NCBI GenBank assembly: GCA_964386525.1
Contig: CAYLSO010000141.1
Span: 1-17,618, forward strand
DNA length: 17,618 nt
Direction: 5' to 3'
Source of the DNA: CAYLSO01 sp964386525
GTDB taxonomy: Bacteria > Eisenbacteria > RBG-16-71-46 > DASYSL01
The notes beneath the pieces were generated by a model that saw only the letters and a program-made list of their open reading frames with translations, was not told the origin of the DNA and did no database searches. Shown here piece after piece: positions 1 through 7,914 of this stretch (position 1 is the first letter of the stretch; each line of letters opens with the position of its first letter). Both the position numbers and the translations under genes were made by a program.

Positions 1-1
1 G

Positions 2-750
2 CAAGACAGGCGTAGCGGCAACGACGATATCTACGCCCAGCGCGTCTCGTCGACGGGCGCCGCGCAGTGGGCAGCCGACGGCGTGGCACTCTGCACCGCC
101 GTACGCGATCAGCGGTCTCCGGCCATCGTCTCAGACGGCGCGGGCGGGGCCATCGTCAGGTGGGTGGACTGGCGCAACGATGATGGCAGCTTCACCAACT
201 CTGACAATTATGTCCAGCGGGTTTCCGCCGGAGGCGCGGTCCTGTGGACAACCGACGGCGTGGCCCTCTGCACCGCCAACCACGACCAGACCCTGGGCTC
301 TGCCGTCTCCGACGGTGCTGGGGGAGCCATCGTCCTCTGGGAGGACTACCGCACCGGGGTCGACGAAAGTGACATCTACGCCCAGCGGGTGTCCGACGCT
401 GGCGTGGCCCAGTGGGTGGCCGACGGCGCGGCCCTCTGCACCGCCGTGAACAGGCAGACTTGCCCGACCATCGTCTCCGACGACGCGGGCGGGGCCGTCG
501 TCACCTGGGAGGACCACCGCACCGGGGTCGACGCAAGTGACATCTACGCCCAGCGGGTGTCCGCCGCTGGCGTGGCCCAGTGGGGGGCCGACGGCGTGGC
601 TCTCTGCACCGCCGCAAACCGGCAGATTGGCCCGGCCATCGTCTCCGATGGCGCAGGCGGGGCCATCGCTACCTGGACAGACTGGCGCGACGATGAAGCC
701 TTCACCAACCTCGACGTCTATGCCCAGCGGGTGCAGGCGAACGGCCAGCT
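2..750 (+). repeat. Tandem coding repeats, 162-177 bp units
   Basis: Successive units cover 14-175 (54 codons), 176-352 (59 codons), 353-520 (56 codons) and 521-688 (56 codons). Partial units lie at both ends. The units at 353 and 521 are exactly 168 bp apart and nearly identical in DNA over their first 100 bases, which indicates recent duplication or gene conversion. The unit at 176 carries a short Asp/Ser/Thr-rich insertion that reappears in the last partial unit. Confidence 0.85.
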
Positions 751-1057
751 CGGCGGCGAGGCGGTCAGTGTGCCGGGAGAAGCACTGGTGGCGATCGCGC
801 TCGATCCCATTTCCCCGAATCCCACGCGGGAAGGCTCGCTGACGGTGCGCTTCACGCTCGCGACTGCGGCGGCCGCCTCTCTCGAGATGTTCGATGTTGC
901 TGGGCGCCGGATTATTCGGCGCGACGTGGGCTCGCTCGGTGCCGGACACCACTCGCTCGACCTCGGCGAGGGCCGTCGCCTTGCGCCGGGACTGTATCTC
1001 GTGTGCCTGCGGCAGGGCATGAACATGCGCGCGACGCGGGCGGTTGTGCTGGAGTGA
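2..1057 (+). CDS. Secreted tandem-repeat protein with T9SS-like C-terminal sorting domain (5' partial)
   Basis: The reading frame is open from the left edge, so the start and any signal peptide lie outside; 351 residues are visible. Residues 1-245 or so are tandem repeats of 54-59 residues. Each carries the order DIYAQRVS, W..DGVALCTA, Q..P.IVSD.AGGAI and W.D.R. This repeat looks like a beta-rich surface repeat and I do not know a function for it. The last 85 residues (about 267-351) match the type IX secretion / FlgD-Ig-like C-terminal domain: a PNP motif, then FTL, DVAGRR, LAPGLYLV and a basic end. In T9SS organisms such a domain sends the protein across the outer membrane and is removed by a PorU-type peptidase. 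The final gene of this window encodes such a peptidase. An internal GTG at position 83 gives an apparent start but lies within a repeat and is not the true start. The cargo role is inferred; the frame and domain are seen. Confidence 0.85.
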   Translation, partial: QDRRSGNDDIYAQRVSSTGAAQWAADGVALCTAVRDQRSPAIVSDGAGGAIVRWVDWRNDDGSFTNSDNYVQRVSAGGAVLWTTDGVALCTANHDQTLGSAVSDGAGGAIVLWEDYRTGVDESDIYAQRVSDAGVAQWVADGAALCTAVNRQTCPTIVSDDAGGAVVTWEDHRTGVDASDIYAQRVSAAGVAQWGADGVALCTAANRQIGPAIVSDGAGGAIATWTDWRDDEAFTNLDVYAQRVQANGQLGGEAVSVPGEALVAIALDPISPNPTREGSLTVRFTLATAAAASLEMFDVAGRRIIRRDVGSLGAGHHSLDLGEGRRLAPGLYLVCLRQGMNMRATRAVVLE

Positions 1058-1172
1058 CACGAGGAAGGACGAAGGCCCCTCCGATCGCGGTGGGGCGCGT
1101 CTGGATGCGGTCCAGGGTGTCTCGTCGAATGGCCAAATGAGCCGCCGACGGCCGAGCGGCGACCGAGAGTGC

Positions 1173-1249
1173 TGGCGTCCCCAACGGGATTCGAACCCGT
1201 GTTTCCGCCTTGAAAGGGCGGGGTCCTAGGCCGTCTAGACGATAGGGAC
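1173..1249 (-). tRNA. tRNA-Glu (anticodon UUC)
   Basis: The minus strand folds as a full cloverleaf. The seven-base-pair acceptor stem begins GTCCCTA and closes with TGGGGAC, with one G-T wobble. The T arm contains GGTTCGAATCC. The anticodon stem CCGCC/GGCGG holds the loop CTTTCAA, giving anticodon TTC at 1214-1212. The discriminator is G and CCA is encoded (1175-1173). The gene lies 89 nt downstream of the AAA+/SPOR gene on the same strand and has its own promoter, so it need not depend on read-through. Confidence 0.95.
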
Positions 1250-1282
1250 TCTGCTCGTGCGAATCCGGCGAGGCAGGGCTGC

Positions 1283-1312
1283 AGTATAGGTAGAGCGTCT
1301 CGCGGGCGTCAA
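1283..1312 (-). promoter_or_regulatory. Sigma-70-type promoter for tRNA-Glu
   Basis: On the minus strand TTGACG (1312-1307) is followed after 18 nt by TATACT (1288-1283). This gives a predicted start near 1276, about 27 nt before the mature tRNA 5' end. It is the closest match to the consensus -10 element in the window, as expected for a stable RNA. Confidence 0.75.
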
Positions 1313-1338
1313 CCGGGGGGCCGCGCAGCGGGTGCCGC

Positions 1339-3078
1339 CTAGGGCGCAGAGGGCGGCTCGACACCCGCCCGACGCGGCGCTGCCACCACCATGCAGTCCT
1401 CGGGCACGATGCCGCGGCCCATCAGTTCCGCGCTCCGCGCACGCGCGTCTTCGCGGGTGGCAAAGCTCCCGATCACCACGCGAAACCACGGGTCTGCGCC
1501 ACCGGGGGAGTTCACCACGCGCCCCCCGAGTCCGGTGGCGGCGTCCATCTCGGCGAGCGCGGCGCGCGCCTTGCGCTCCGTGCGGAACGAGGCCACCTGG
1601 AGCGCATACGCCCCGCCGGCCAGGCTCGGCGTGGCTATCGACGCGGAGGCGGCGCTGGCGGCCGGTCGCGCCGCCGGGGCGGGTTCCTCGGCGGACGTGG
1701 CTGGCGTCTGCTCCTCGACGGGGGGGGCGGAGAGGCTTCTCCAGAGCTGGCTGCCCATCCCACTGGCCAGGAAAGCGACTGCCGTCACGATCAAGACGCC
1801 GGCGATCGGCACCCAGAGAGGGATCCGGCTCCAGAGCGACGGCCCGGACTCGCGAGCGCCCTCGAGCTCCACCGCTCGCGGGTCCGCGGGGGTAGGAGGC
1901 AGGACGAGCGGTGCGGCCGGGCGGTCGCGCCAATTGCTCACGGTGCGTTCCGGCGCTGCGGGGACGCGTCGCGGCGCGGGCGGCAGCGAGGGCGTCGGCG
2001 GCGGCGTCAGCGTCGGCGTCGGCGTCACCGCGGGCTCGGCGGAAGTGCGCCCGACGGCGGCCGCGGGCACGGCCGCCGGGGCTGCGATGGGGGGCGGTAC
2101 CGCGGCCTGCGCCGTGGGCAGCGGCACCGGCGGCGGCGTCGGCTCGAGCGTCGGAACCACGGCGGGGCGGGCCGAGACGGCGGCGGAGGCGGGGGATTCG
2201 GAAGCGAGCGGCGGCGGCGCCGGCGGGGGTGCGGGCGCCGGGGCCGCCGGATGGGAGCGTGTCTGCACGCTCTGGAATCCGAACTGTGTCACCTCCTGCC
2301 GCACGTGCGGGGGGGGCACGACCGGCGAGCCCTCCACGTAGGCGTTGAGCAGGGCCTGGCCCGCGACGATGTTGATCTCGCGCGGGATGCCGTGGGTGAT
2401 CTCGTGCACGGCCGCCGTGGCGTCAGTGGGGAAGATGCGCGGCCCGTCGCCGCCCGCCACCCGCAGCCGGTGATGGATGTAGCGTTCCGTCTCCTGCACG
2501 TCGAGGGGCTGAATCCGGTACTTGACGCTGATGCGCTGGCGCAGCGGGCGCAGCTCGGGCGTGGCAAGGCGGTCCTCGAGCTCGGGCTGGCCGGCCAGGC
2601 AGATCTGCAGGAGGTGGCCGCCGCGCCACTCGAGGTTGGAGAGCAGCCGGACCTCCTCGAGCAACTCGCCGTCGAGGTTCTGTGCCTCGTCGATGATCAA
2701 GAGGCAGGTTTCGCCGCGGTCGAGCGCCTCGCCGAGCGCGGACTCGAGCCGTTGCAGCAAGGCCGGCTTGGAGAGGCTGTCGTCCCAGGCCACCTGGAAG
2801 CGGCCGCAGACCTCCTCGAGCAGCTCGTGACGGGTGAGCGACGTGTTCTGCAGCAGGGCCACGTGGGCCTGCTGGGGCAGGCGGGCGACCAGGTCGCGCA
2901 CGGCCGTGGTCTTGCCGGTGCCCACTTCGCCGGTGACCAGCACGAAGGCCTCGCGGTTCTGCACGCCGTAGCGGAAGTGCGCTACGGCCTCGAGGTGCTC
3001 GGGGCTGGGATAGACGAAGCGCGGGTCGTGGCTGGTCGAGAAAGGGTTTTCACGCAGCCCGAAGTGGGGCTCGAACAT
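1339..3078 (-). CDS. ExeA/DamX-like AAA+ ATPase with transmembrane segment and SPOR domain
   Basis: The protein has 579 residues. The N-terminal 260 form an ExeA/GspA-type AAA+ ATPase: the typical opening FGLRENPF, Walker A GEVGTGKT (50-57), Walker B LLIIDEAQ (126-133), and LAGQPEL (161-167). A long Pro/Ala-rich linker covers about 271-415. One hydrophobic segment (about 419-440) probably spans the inner membrane. After a second Pro/Ala stretch comes a SPOR domain (about 489-567) with YALQVASF and WFRVVIGSF. SPOR domains bind glycan strands lacking stem peptides, as found at division septa. The layout implies a cytoplasmic ATPase joined to a periplasmic peptidoglycan-binding end. ExeA itself assembles secretins, whereas ATPase-plus-SPOR proteins resemble Vibrio-type DamX, so secretin assembly or septal work are both possible. 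The ATG has AGGAG five nt upstream. The gene follows pyrE by 106 nt and may be co-transcribed with it. Confidence 0.85.
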   Translation of the reverse strand: MFEPHFGLRENPFSTSHDPRFVYPSPEHLEAVAHFRYGVQNREAFVLVTGEVGTGKTTAVRDLVARLPQQAHVALLQNTSLTRHELLEEVCGRFQVAWDDSLSKPALLQRLESALGEALDRGETCLLIIDEAQNLDGELLEEVRLLSNLEWRGGHLLQICLAGQPELEDRLATPELRPLRQRISVKYRIQPLDVQETERYIHHRLRVAGGDGPRIFPTDATAAVHEITHGIPREINIVAGQALLNAYVEGSPVVPPPHVRQEVTQFGFQSVQTRSHPAAPAPAPPPAPPPLASESPASAAVSARPAVVPTLEPTPPPVPLPTAQAAVPPPIAAPAAVPAAAVGRTSAEPAVTPTPTLTPPPTPSLPPAPRRVPAAPERTVSNWRDRPAAPLVLPPTPADPRAVELEGARESGPSLWSRIPLWVPIAGVLIVTAVAFLASGMGSQLWRSLSAPPVEEQTPATSAEEPAPAARPAASAASASIATPSLAGGAYALQVASFRTERKARAALAEMDAATGLGGRVVNSPGGADPWFRVVIGSFATREDARARSAELMGRGIVPEDCMVVAAPRRAGVEPPSAP

Positions 3079-3184
3079 GCCTGCTCCTGTGGCGGCCGGG
3101 GCGATCGCCCGTGAGCCTACTCCACTAGACTATCGGCGCGAAGGGCGGGGGCCTGAAGGCGGGGGCGGCCGCGCCCGGCGGCGG

Positions 3185-3781
3185 TCAGCGCTGCGCGAGG
3201 TCCGGCCGCCCGCCGGCTCGCAGCAGCTCGGAGATGCCGAAGATCGAGTGCACCGGCACGCCGTCGGCCGCTAGCTTCTCGGCCCCACCCGCGCCACGAT
3301 CCACGACGCAGCCGAAGGCGACGATGCGCGCGCCGCAGGCCTCGACCGCCGGGATCGACGAGATCAGTGAGCCGCCCTGGGTGATGACGTCGTCCACCAG
3401 CAGCACGCGCGCGCCGGTGCTGAGATTGCCCTCCACGCGGCTCGCCGTTCCGTGGTCCTTCGCCTGCTTGCGCACCAGGAAGCACTCGACCCGGCGGCCG
3501 CGCGCCAGGCACTCGAGGCCCATGGCGGTGACCAGCGGGTCGGCGCCCATCGTCGGGCCGCCCACGGCCGTCGGGCCGCCGGGCGCGCCGAGGTCGGTGA
3601 GATCCACGAACAGGCGCGCCGCGAGCGCCGCCCCCTCGGGGTCGAGGCCGGTCTTGCGCACGTCCACGTAGAACTCGCTCTCGCCCCCGGAAGCCAGCTG
3701 GAAGCGCCCGAAACGGAGGGAGCGCTCGACCAGGATCTCGAGGAGACGGGCACGCTCGCGCGCTGGGTCGCGGTCGGTCAT
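3185..3781 (-). CDS. pyrE: Orotate phosphoribosyltransferase
   Basis: This 198-residue cytoplasmic enzyme joins orotate to PRPP to make orotidine 5'-phosphate, the fifth step of de novo pyrimidine synthesis. The PRPP-binding loop VLLVDDVITQGGS lies at 126-138. The catalytic flexible loop RKQAKDHG (104-111) holds the expected lysines and histidine. The N-terminal F..G.F.LASG.ES.FYVD region (24-40) is typical for the family, and the length is normal. The ATG at 3781 is not preceded by a Shine-Dalgarno sequence; the 12 bases before it are pyrimidine- and G-rich without an AGGAG-like stretch. Together with the very close promoter this suggests a leaderless mRNA. It is transcribed away from the protease gene. 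Confidence 0.95.
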   Translation of the reverse strand: MTDRDPARERARLLEILVERSLRFGRFQLASGGESEFYVDVRKTGLDPEGAALAARLFVDLTDLGAPGGPTAVGGPTMGADPLVTAMGLECLARGRRVECFLVRKQAKDHGTASRVEGNLSTGARVLLVDDVITQGGSLISSIPAVEACGARIVAFGCVVDRGAGGAEKLAADGVPVHSIFGISELLRAGGRPDLAQR

Positions 3782-3791
3782 GTCGGGGCGC

Positions 3792-3821
3792 AGATTGGGG
3801 CCCGAGGCGGGGGGGTGTCAA
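3792..3821 (-). promoter_or_regulatory. Candidate pyrE promoter giving a near-leaderless mRNA
   Basis: On the minus strand a perfect TTGACA (3821-3816) is followed after 18 nt by CAATCT (3797-3792). The -10 element is weak, keeping only the second A and the final T of TATAAT. Transcription would begin about four bases before the pyrE ATG, which fits the missing ribosome-binding site. Confidence 0.5.
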
Positions 3822-3961
3822 GCCAGACGAAACGCGCTCCAGCCGCGGCCGGGATGCCGGCCGGGGCCACGGGGGCTCCAGCCGGGCTGCTACCATTATT
3901 ACAGCGCGTTGCGTGACGGCCGGCGCGATCCCGGCCTGGCTAGGTTCCCGGGGAGACACCT

Positions 3962-6900
3962 TTGCATTCGAGCACCGCCTGGCTCCCAGCCCGCGCTGCC
4001 TCCTTCGTTTCCGGATCCCGCGCTCCCCGGACCGCCCCTGTCCTGGCTCGCCGGCTGCTTCCAGTTCTGCTCCTGCTTTGCTCGACGGGCCCCGCCGGCG
4101 CCGCGGCCGCGCCGGCCGCGACCGATCCCACCGCCGGCTTGCTCGCTCCGATCCGCGTCGCGCTCGACCTGCCGCTATTCGACCCGGCCGTGGGACAGAC
4201 GCAGACCCCGGGCTACCACGCGCGGCGCTTCGAGATCCGCCTCGCCCCCCAGGCCGCGCCCTTCGATCCGTCGCTGGTGCGTGCGCAGGGGCGCACCGGC
4301 GTGTTCGGCGTCGATCGCCTGCTGGCCCGCTTCGGCGCCGTTGCGATCGAACCCGAGTTCCCCGGCGCCGAGCCGCCCGCCCCGGGCAGCGGCGCCGAGG
4401 ACCTTCGCGCCTATTACATCGTGCAGCTGCCCGCGGGGGCGGCGCTGCCGGAAGCCCTGGGGGCTTTCCGCGCCGAGGCGAGCGTGCGCGGCGCCGACCC
4501 GATCGGCGTCTTCCCCGTGCAGTTCGTGCCCAACGACTCGCTCTTCCCGCTGCAGTACGCGTTCTCCCAGACCAGCGATCGCGACAGCGACCTGCCCGAG
4601 GCGTGGGATCTCACGCCCGGCGACACCTCCGTGGTGGTAGCGATCATCGACACGGGGGTGCTGTGGACGCATCCGGACCTCGGCGGGCCGGCGCCCCACA
4701 CCAGCGGCAACATCTGGCACAACTGGGCGGAGATGGCCGGAGCCCCCGGCGTGGATGACGACGCCAACGGCTACGTCGACGACTTCGTGGGCTGGGACTT
4801 CGTCACCGGTGTCTACGGGCGCGCCGGCGAGGACGTGAGCGTCGCGGACAACGACCCGGCGGACTTCGTTGGCCACGGCACGGCGTGCGCCGGCGTCGCC
4901 GGCGCGGTGACCGACAACGGCAGCGGCGTGGCCGGCGCCGGCAACCGGGTGAAGCTGATGGCCCTGCGCGCCGGCTGGGACGACGGCGTCGGGGCGGGCG
5001 GCGTGGTGGACATGTCCTTCTGCGCCCAGGCCATCTACTACGCGGCCCGCATGGGGGCCACGGCGATCAACTGCTCGTGGAGCAACGGCAACCTGAGCGG
5101 GCTCGGCGCGGCGGTGAGCTACGCCGTCGGGCGCGGCGCCACCGTCGTGGTCGCCTCGGGCAACCAGGGTACTGCGAATCCGCCGGCCAACTACCTCGGC
5201 TCGCGCGGGGACTGCGTGGACGTCGGCGCGCTCGACGCCAACGACGTTCTGGCGGGTTTCTCCAACTACGGGCCGTGGGTGGAGGTCTGCGCCGGCGGGG
5301 TCAGCATCCGCACCACCTACTCGACGCGCTACACGCCGTCCTATTCCTGGGAGACCGGCACCTCGTTCGCCGCGCCGCTGGTGACCGGTATCGTCGGCCT
5401 CTACCAGTCGTGGCGGAAGACCCAGGGCCTGCCGGCGGCCACGCCGGGCGAGGTTGTCCTGCGCCTGCGCGACACGGCCGACCGGGTGGACGACGTGAAC
5501 CCCGGCTTCGAGGGGCTGATGGGCGGCGGCCGGGTCAACGCCGCGCGGATGATCCTCGACCCGCCGACCTCCTTCGCGGTCGGCGTCGGCGGCGCGGTGA
5601 CCACGGCGCCGGCGTTCGTGGACTGGGGCGGGGCGGCGCGGGCCATCGTCTTCGGCACGGAGAGCGCGCAGATGTGGGCGCTGGACGGGGCCACCGGCAA
5701 ACCGCTGCCCGGCTGGCCGTTCTATCTCGACGCCGGCGTGCGCAGCAACCCGGCGGTGTGGGACGTGGATTTCGACGGCCTGGCCGAGGTCATCGTGGGC
5801 GTCGACGACGGCAAGGTGTACGCGCTGCGCGCCGACGGCTCCGACGCGGCCGGCTGGCCCGCGGCGGTGGGTGGGCTGATCGACTCCGGCCCGGCGGTCG
5901 GGGACGTGGCGGGCACCCCGGCGTACGAGATCGTCGTGGCCACCAGCGCGCCCCACGCCGTGCACGTGCTCGACCGGCAGGGGCAGCCACTGCCCGGCTG
6001 GCCCAAGCGCCTGCCGGCGGCGGTGCACTCCTCCCCGGCGCTCGCCGACCTGGACGGCGACGGCAAGGCGGAGATCGTCTTCGGCGCCGACGACTCCACG
6101 GTGTACGTGCTGCGCGGCGACGGCACGGCCGTGCCGCAATGGCCGCTGAAGGTGGGTGGCGCGGTGGCCGGCTCGCCGGCCGTCGGTGATCTCGACGCCG
6201 ACGGCGTGCGCGACGTGGTCGTGGGCGCCGATGACGGCCTGGTGTACGCGTGGTCGGCCGCGGGCACGCCGCTCGCGGGTTGGCCGGTGAGCGCCGGGGG
6301 GGCAGCGGTGCGCGGCGGCCCGGCGCTGGCCGACGTGGACTCCGACTCGCATCTCGAGGTCGTGGCGGGGACGGACGCCGGCGCTCTGTGGGTCTGGGAC
6401 GAGGACGGGTCGGCTCATGCCGGCTGGCCGGTGAGCCTCGGTGGCGAGGTGCGCGGCTCGCCGACGGTGGCTGACGTGGACGGCAACGGCACCGTCGAGG
6501 TGATCGCGGGGAGCTTCGACCGCAAGCTGCACGTGCGCCGTGCCGACGGTCTGCCCCAGGCGGGATGGCCGCGTCTGACCAGCGGCGCGATCACCGGCGG
6601 CGGGTCGCTGGGGGATCCCGATGGCGACGGCCGCCTGGAGATCGCCTTCGGCAGCGCCGACGGGATCTTCCGCGGCTGGGATCTCGGCCCGGGGACCTAC
6701 GATGCGGGGCACCTGCCTTGGTACACGGCGGGCCGTTCCTTCCTACGGCAGGGTACGGTGACGATGCCGTCGATCGGCGTGACGCCCACCGCGGTGGCGG
6801 GGGGGCCGCGCCTGAGCGTCAGCCCCAACCCGAGCCGGGGCCGGAGCTACGTGAGCTTCGCCCTGCCCGGCAAGCCCGGGGCCGAAGTGGACTTCCTGCT

Positions 6901-7078
6901 GCACGACGCAGCCGGGCGCCGGCTGCGCAGCGAGCGCGGGGTGCTGGACGGGATCGGGGTGGCGCGCTGGACGGTGGAGGCGCGCGGCGCCGGCGCCGCT
7001 CTGGGCGCCGGGCTCTACTTCCTGGAAGCGCGCTCGGCCGGCGTGACGGCGCGGGCCAAGTGGGTGCTGGTGCGATGA
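3962..7078 (+). CDS. Secreted subtilisin-like serine protease with propeller repeats and sorting domain
   Basis: The protein has 1038 residues. The TTG start is supported by GGGGAG six nt upstream and by an immediately following signal sequence (basic stretch to residue 31, hydrophobic core RLLPVLLLL, Ala-rich cleavage region near 48-51). A propeptide-like region follows to about 200. The S8 catalytic triad is intact: Asp230 in IIDTG, His305 in GHGTACAG and Ser468 in GTSFAAP, with Asn401 as oxyanion residue. A DDDANGYVDD stretch near 265-274 is typical of this subtilase type and may bind calcium. From about 540 to 930 there are seven W-P motifs (GWP or QWP) and six D.D.D.-type loops, the pattern of an FG-GAP/VCBS-like beta-propeller. 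The last 90 residues are a sorting domain (SPNPSRG, DAAGRR, LGAGLYFLE, basic end). It is probably exported and anchored or released at the cell surface; the substrate is unknown. Confidence 0.93.
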   Translation: MHSSTAWLPARAASFVSGSRAPRTAPVLARRLLPVLLLLCSTGPAGAAAAPAATDPTAGLLAPIRVALDLPLFDPAVGQTQTPGYHARRFEIRLAPQAAPFDPSLVRAQGRTGVFGVDRLLARFGAVAIEPEFPGAEPPAPGSGAEDLRAYYIVQLPAGAALPEALGAFRAEASVRGADPIGVFPVQFVPNDSLFPLQYAFSQTSDRDSDLPEAWDLTPGDTSVVVAIIDTGVLWTHPDLGGPAPHTSGNIWHNWAEMAGAPGVDDDANGYVDDFVGWDFVTGVYGRAGEDVSVADNDPADFVGHGTACAGVAGAVTDNGSGVAGAGNRVKLMALRAGWDDGVGAGGVVDMSFCAQAIYYAARMGATAINCSWSNGNLSGLGAAVSYAVGRGATVVVASGNQGTANPPANYLGSRGDCVDVGALDANDVLAGFSNYGPWVEVCAGGVSIRTTYSTRYTPSYSWETGTSFAAPLVTGIVGLYQSWRKTQGLPAATPGEVVLRLRDTADRVDDVNPGFEGLMGGGRVNAARMILDPPTSFAVGVGGAVTTAPAFVDWGGAARAIVFGTESAQMWALDGATGKPLPGWPFYLDAGVRSNPAVWDVDFDGLAEVIVGVDDGKVYALRADGSDAAGWPAAVGGLIDSGPAVGDVAGTPAYEIVVATSAPHAVHVLDRQGQPLPGWPKRLPAAVHSSPALADLDGDGKAEIVFGADDSTVYVLRGDGTAVPQWPLKVGGAVAGSPAVGDLDADGVRDVVVGADDGLVYAWSAAGTPLAGWPVSAGGAAVRGGPALADVDSDSHLEVVAGTDAGALWVWDEDGSAHAGWPVSLGGEVRGSPTVADVDGNGTVEVIAGSFDRKLHVRRADGLPQAGWPRLTSGAITGGGSLGDPDGDGRLEIAFGSADGIFRGWDLGPGTYDAGHLPWYTAGRSFLRQGTVTMPSIGVTPTAVAGGPRLSVSPNPSRGRSYVSFALPGKPGAEVDFLLHDAAGRRLRSERGVLDGIGVARWTVEARGAGAALGAGLYFLEARSAGVTARAKWVLVR

Positions 7079-7118
7079 GGGCTCGGTAGGTCGGAGGATT
7101 CCGGGGAACAGCGCGCAG

Positions 7119-7154
7119 AAAAGGCCGCGGGCGGCTCGGGAAGGAGCCGCCCGC
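7119..7154 (-). terminator. Bidirectional hairpin terminator between convergent genes
   Basis: A perfect 11-bp stem (7127-7137 with 7144-7154, GCGGGCGGCTC and its complement) encloses a six-base loop. On the minus strand the stem is followed by GGCC and four T residues (7122-7119), so it best serves the lipoprotein gene. It also lies 48 nt after the protease stop on the plus strand, where no T-run follows. Confidence 0.7.
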
Positions 7155-7196
7155 TTCGCGTCCGTGCGGGTACCTGGGGAGCGTCCTGTGCTCCGC

Positions 7197-7625
7197 TCAG
7201 CGCGGCTGCACCAGCATGTTCTCGTCCGGGTACTCCGGGCCGGGGCAGCTGCCCATCGTGATGAGCACCGGGGTGGAGGGCGCGCTGGCGTTGCCGGCCG
7301 TGTCGACGGCGCGGACCGCGTACTGCCACTGGCCCGCCTCTGCCGGGATCTGGTAGCGCGTCGTGGCGACGGCCGCGGTCGTCAGCTGCTGCGCGGTGCC
7401 CTGCTGGGAGCCGCTCACCGGGGTCCGGTACACGTAGTAGCCGGCGACGTCGGGCTCGGTGTTCGAGTCCCACGAGAGGCTCCAGTTGAGCTGGTCGGTC
7501 GTGGCAGAGACACCTTGGGGGGCCGCCGGGGCGGTGGTGTCGTTGGGAGCCACGCTGTCACCCATGCAGCCGGTCAGCGACACGGCGAGCACCAGCAGCG
7601 CGGCCATAGCGAAACGCGTCTTCAT
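7197..7625 (-). CDS. Lipoprotein with one fibronectin type III domain
   Basis: The protein has 142 residues. A lipoprotein signal opens it: MKTR, a hydrophobic core, then the lipobox LTGC with the modified Cys at 20. The next residues are MGDS, so Asp is not at position +2. A single fibronectin type III-like domain spans about 32-121 (APAAPQGVSA near its start, SWDSNTEPDVAGYYVYR, YQIPAEAGQWQYAVRAVDTAGN). The tail holds a Cys near residue 127. It is likely membrane-anchored and may bind protein or sugar; no catalytic motif is visible. I chose the ATG at 7625 because AGGA lies nine nt upstream and the lipobox is at the right distance. The frame stays open further upstream, but that sequence has no signal and contains the promoter. 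A sigma-54-type promoter lies about 70 nt upstream. Confidence 0.85.
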   Translation of the reverse strand: MKTRFAMAALLVLAVSLTGCMGDSVAPNDTTAPAAPQGVSATTDQLNWSLSWDSNTEPDVAGYYVYRTPVSGSQQGTAQQLTTAAVATTRYQIPAEAGQWQYAVRAVDTAGNASAPSTPVLITMGSCPGPEYPDENMLVQPR

Positions 7626-7707
7626 GACTTGCTGTCCTCCGTTGAGTTCTGCCCAGTCGTGCGGCCGCTCCGAGAGGCAGGCCGTCCAAGACAGGCTGAG
7701 GGCACGG

Positions 7708-7722
7708 GCAATCGGCGTGCCA
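7708..7722 (-). promoter_or_regulatory. Sigma-54 (RpoN) -24/-12 promoter
   Basis: The minus strand reads TGGCACGCCGATTGC, matching the RpoN consensus TGGCACG-N4-TTGC at every fixed position, with the invariant GG and GC ten bases apart. Transcription would start near 7696, leaving a leader of about 70 nt before the lipoprotein ATG at 7625. RpoN promoters need an AAA+ activator bound upstream; a dyad at 7814-7828 is at a suitable distance. Confidence 0.6.
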
Positions 7723-7813
7723 GCGGGTTTGCGACCGCCAGTTCCGTGCGGCGGCGCGGGCCGGGGGGGCTTCGCCGCGCAGGTTGCGGGCCGGGCGCCG
7801 GGGGACGGCGCGC

Positions 7814-7828
7814 GTTGCGGAATGCAAC
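7814..7828. promoter_or_regulatory. Inverted repeat, possible activator site
   Basis: GTTGC and GCAAC are separated by five bases. Related half-sites (TGCAAC, ATTGC) recur at about 7852-7869. The dyad centre is about 125 bp upstream of the predicted RpoN transcription start and about 65 bp upstream of the -35 box of the divergent promoter, so it could serve either. Confidence 0.35.
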
Positions 7829-7885
7829 CGCCGCGGCCGAGGCGAGCGGAGTGCAACGACGCGCATTGCCGATTCCCCGGTTTTC

Positions 7886-7914
7886 TTGACACCCCGGGAC
7901 GCCGTTGCTAGCGT
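7886..7914 (+). promoter_or_regulatory. Sigma-70-type promoter for the M23-dnaE-accA cluster
   Basis: TTGACA (7886-7891) and TAGCGT (7909-7914) are separated by exactly 17 nt. Transcription would start near 7921, about 39 nt before the GTG start of the M23 gene. It is the only good promoter I see ahead of dnaE and accA. Confidence 0.7.

Noticed and set aside
1075..1096. GCCCC...GGGGC hairpin after the first gene as a terminator
   Set aside because: The stem is only five base pairs with a 12-base loop and no T-run follows on either strand.
1173..1249. tRNA-Glu as an integration site of a mobile element
   Set aside because: No integrase, no flanking direct repeat of the tRNA 3' end and no foreign-looking genes are present nearby.
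7626..7892. Upstream extension of the lipoprotein frame
   Set aside because: The ATG at 7625 has a ribosome-binding site and the lipobox fits only this start; the extension covers the promoter region.
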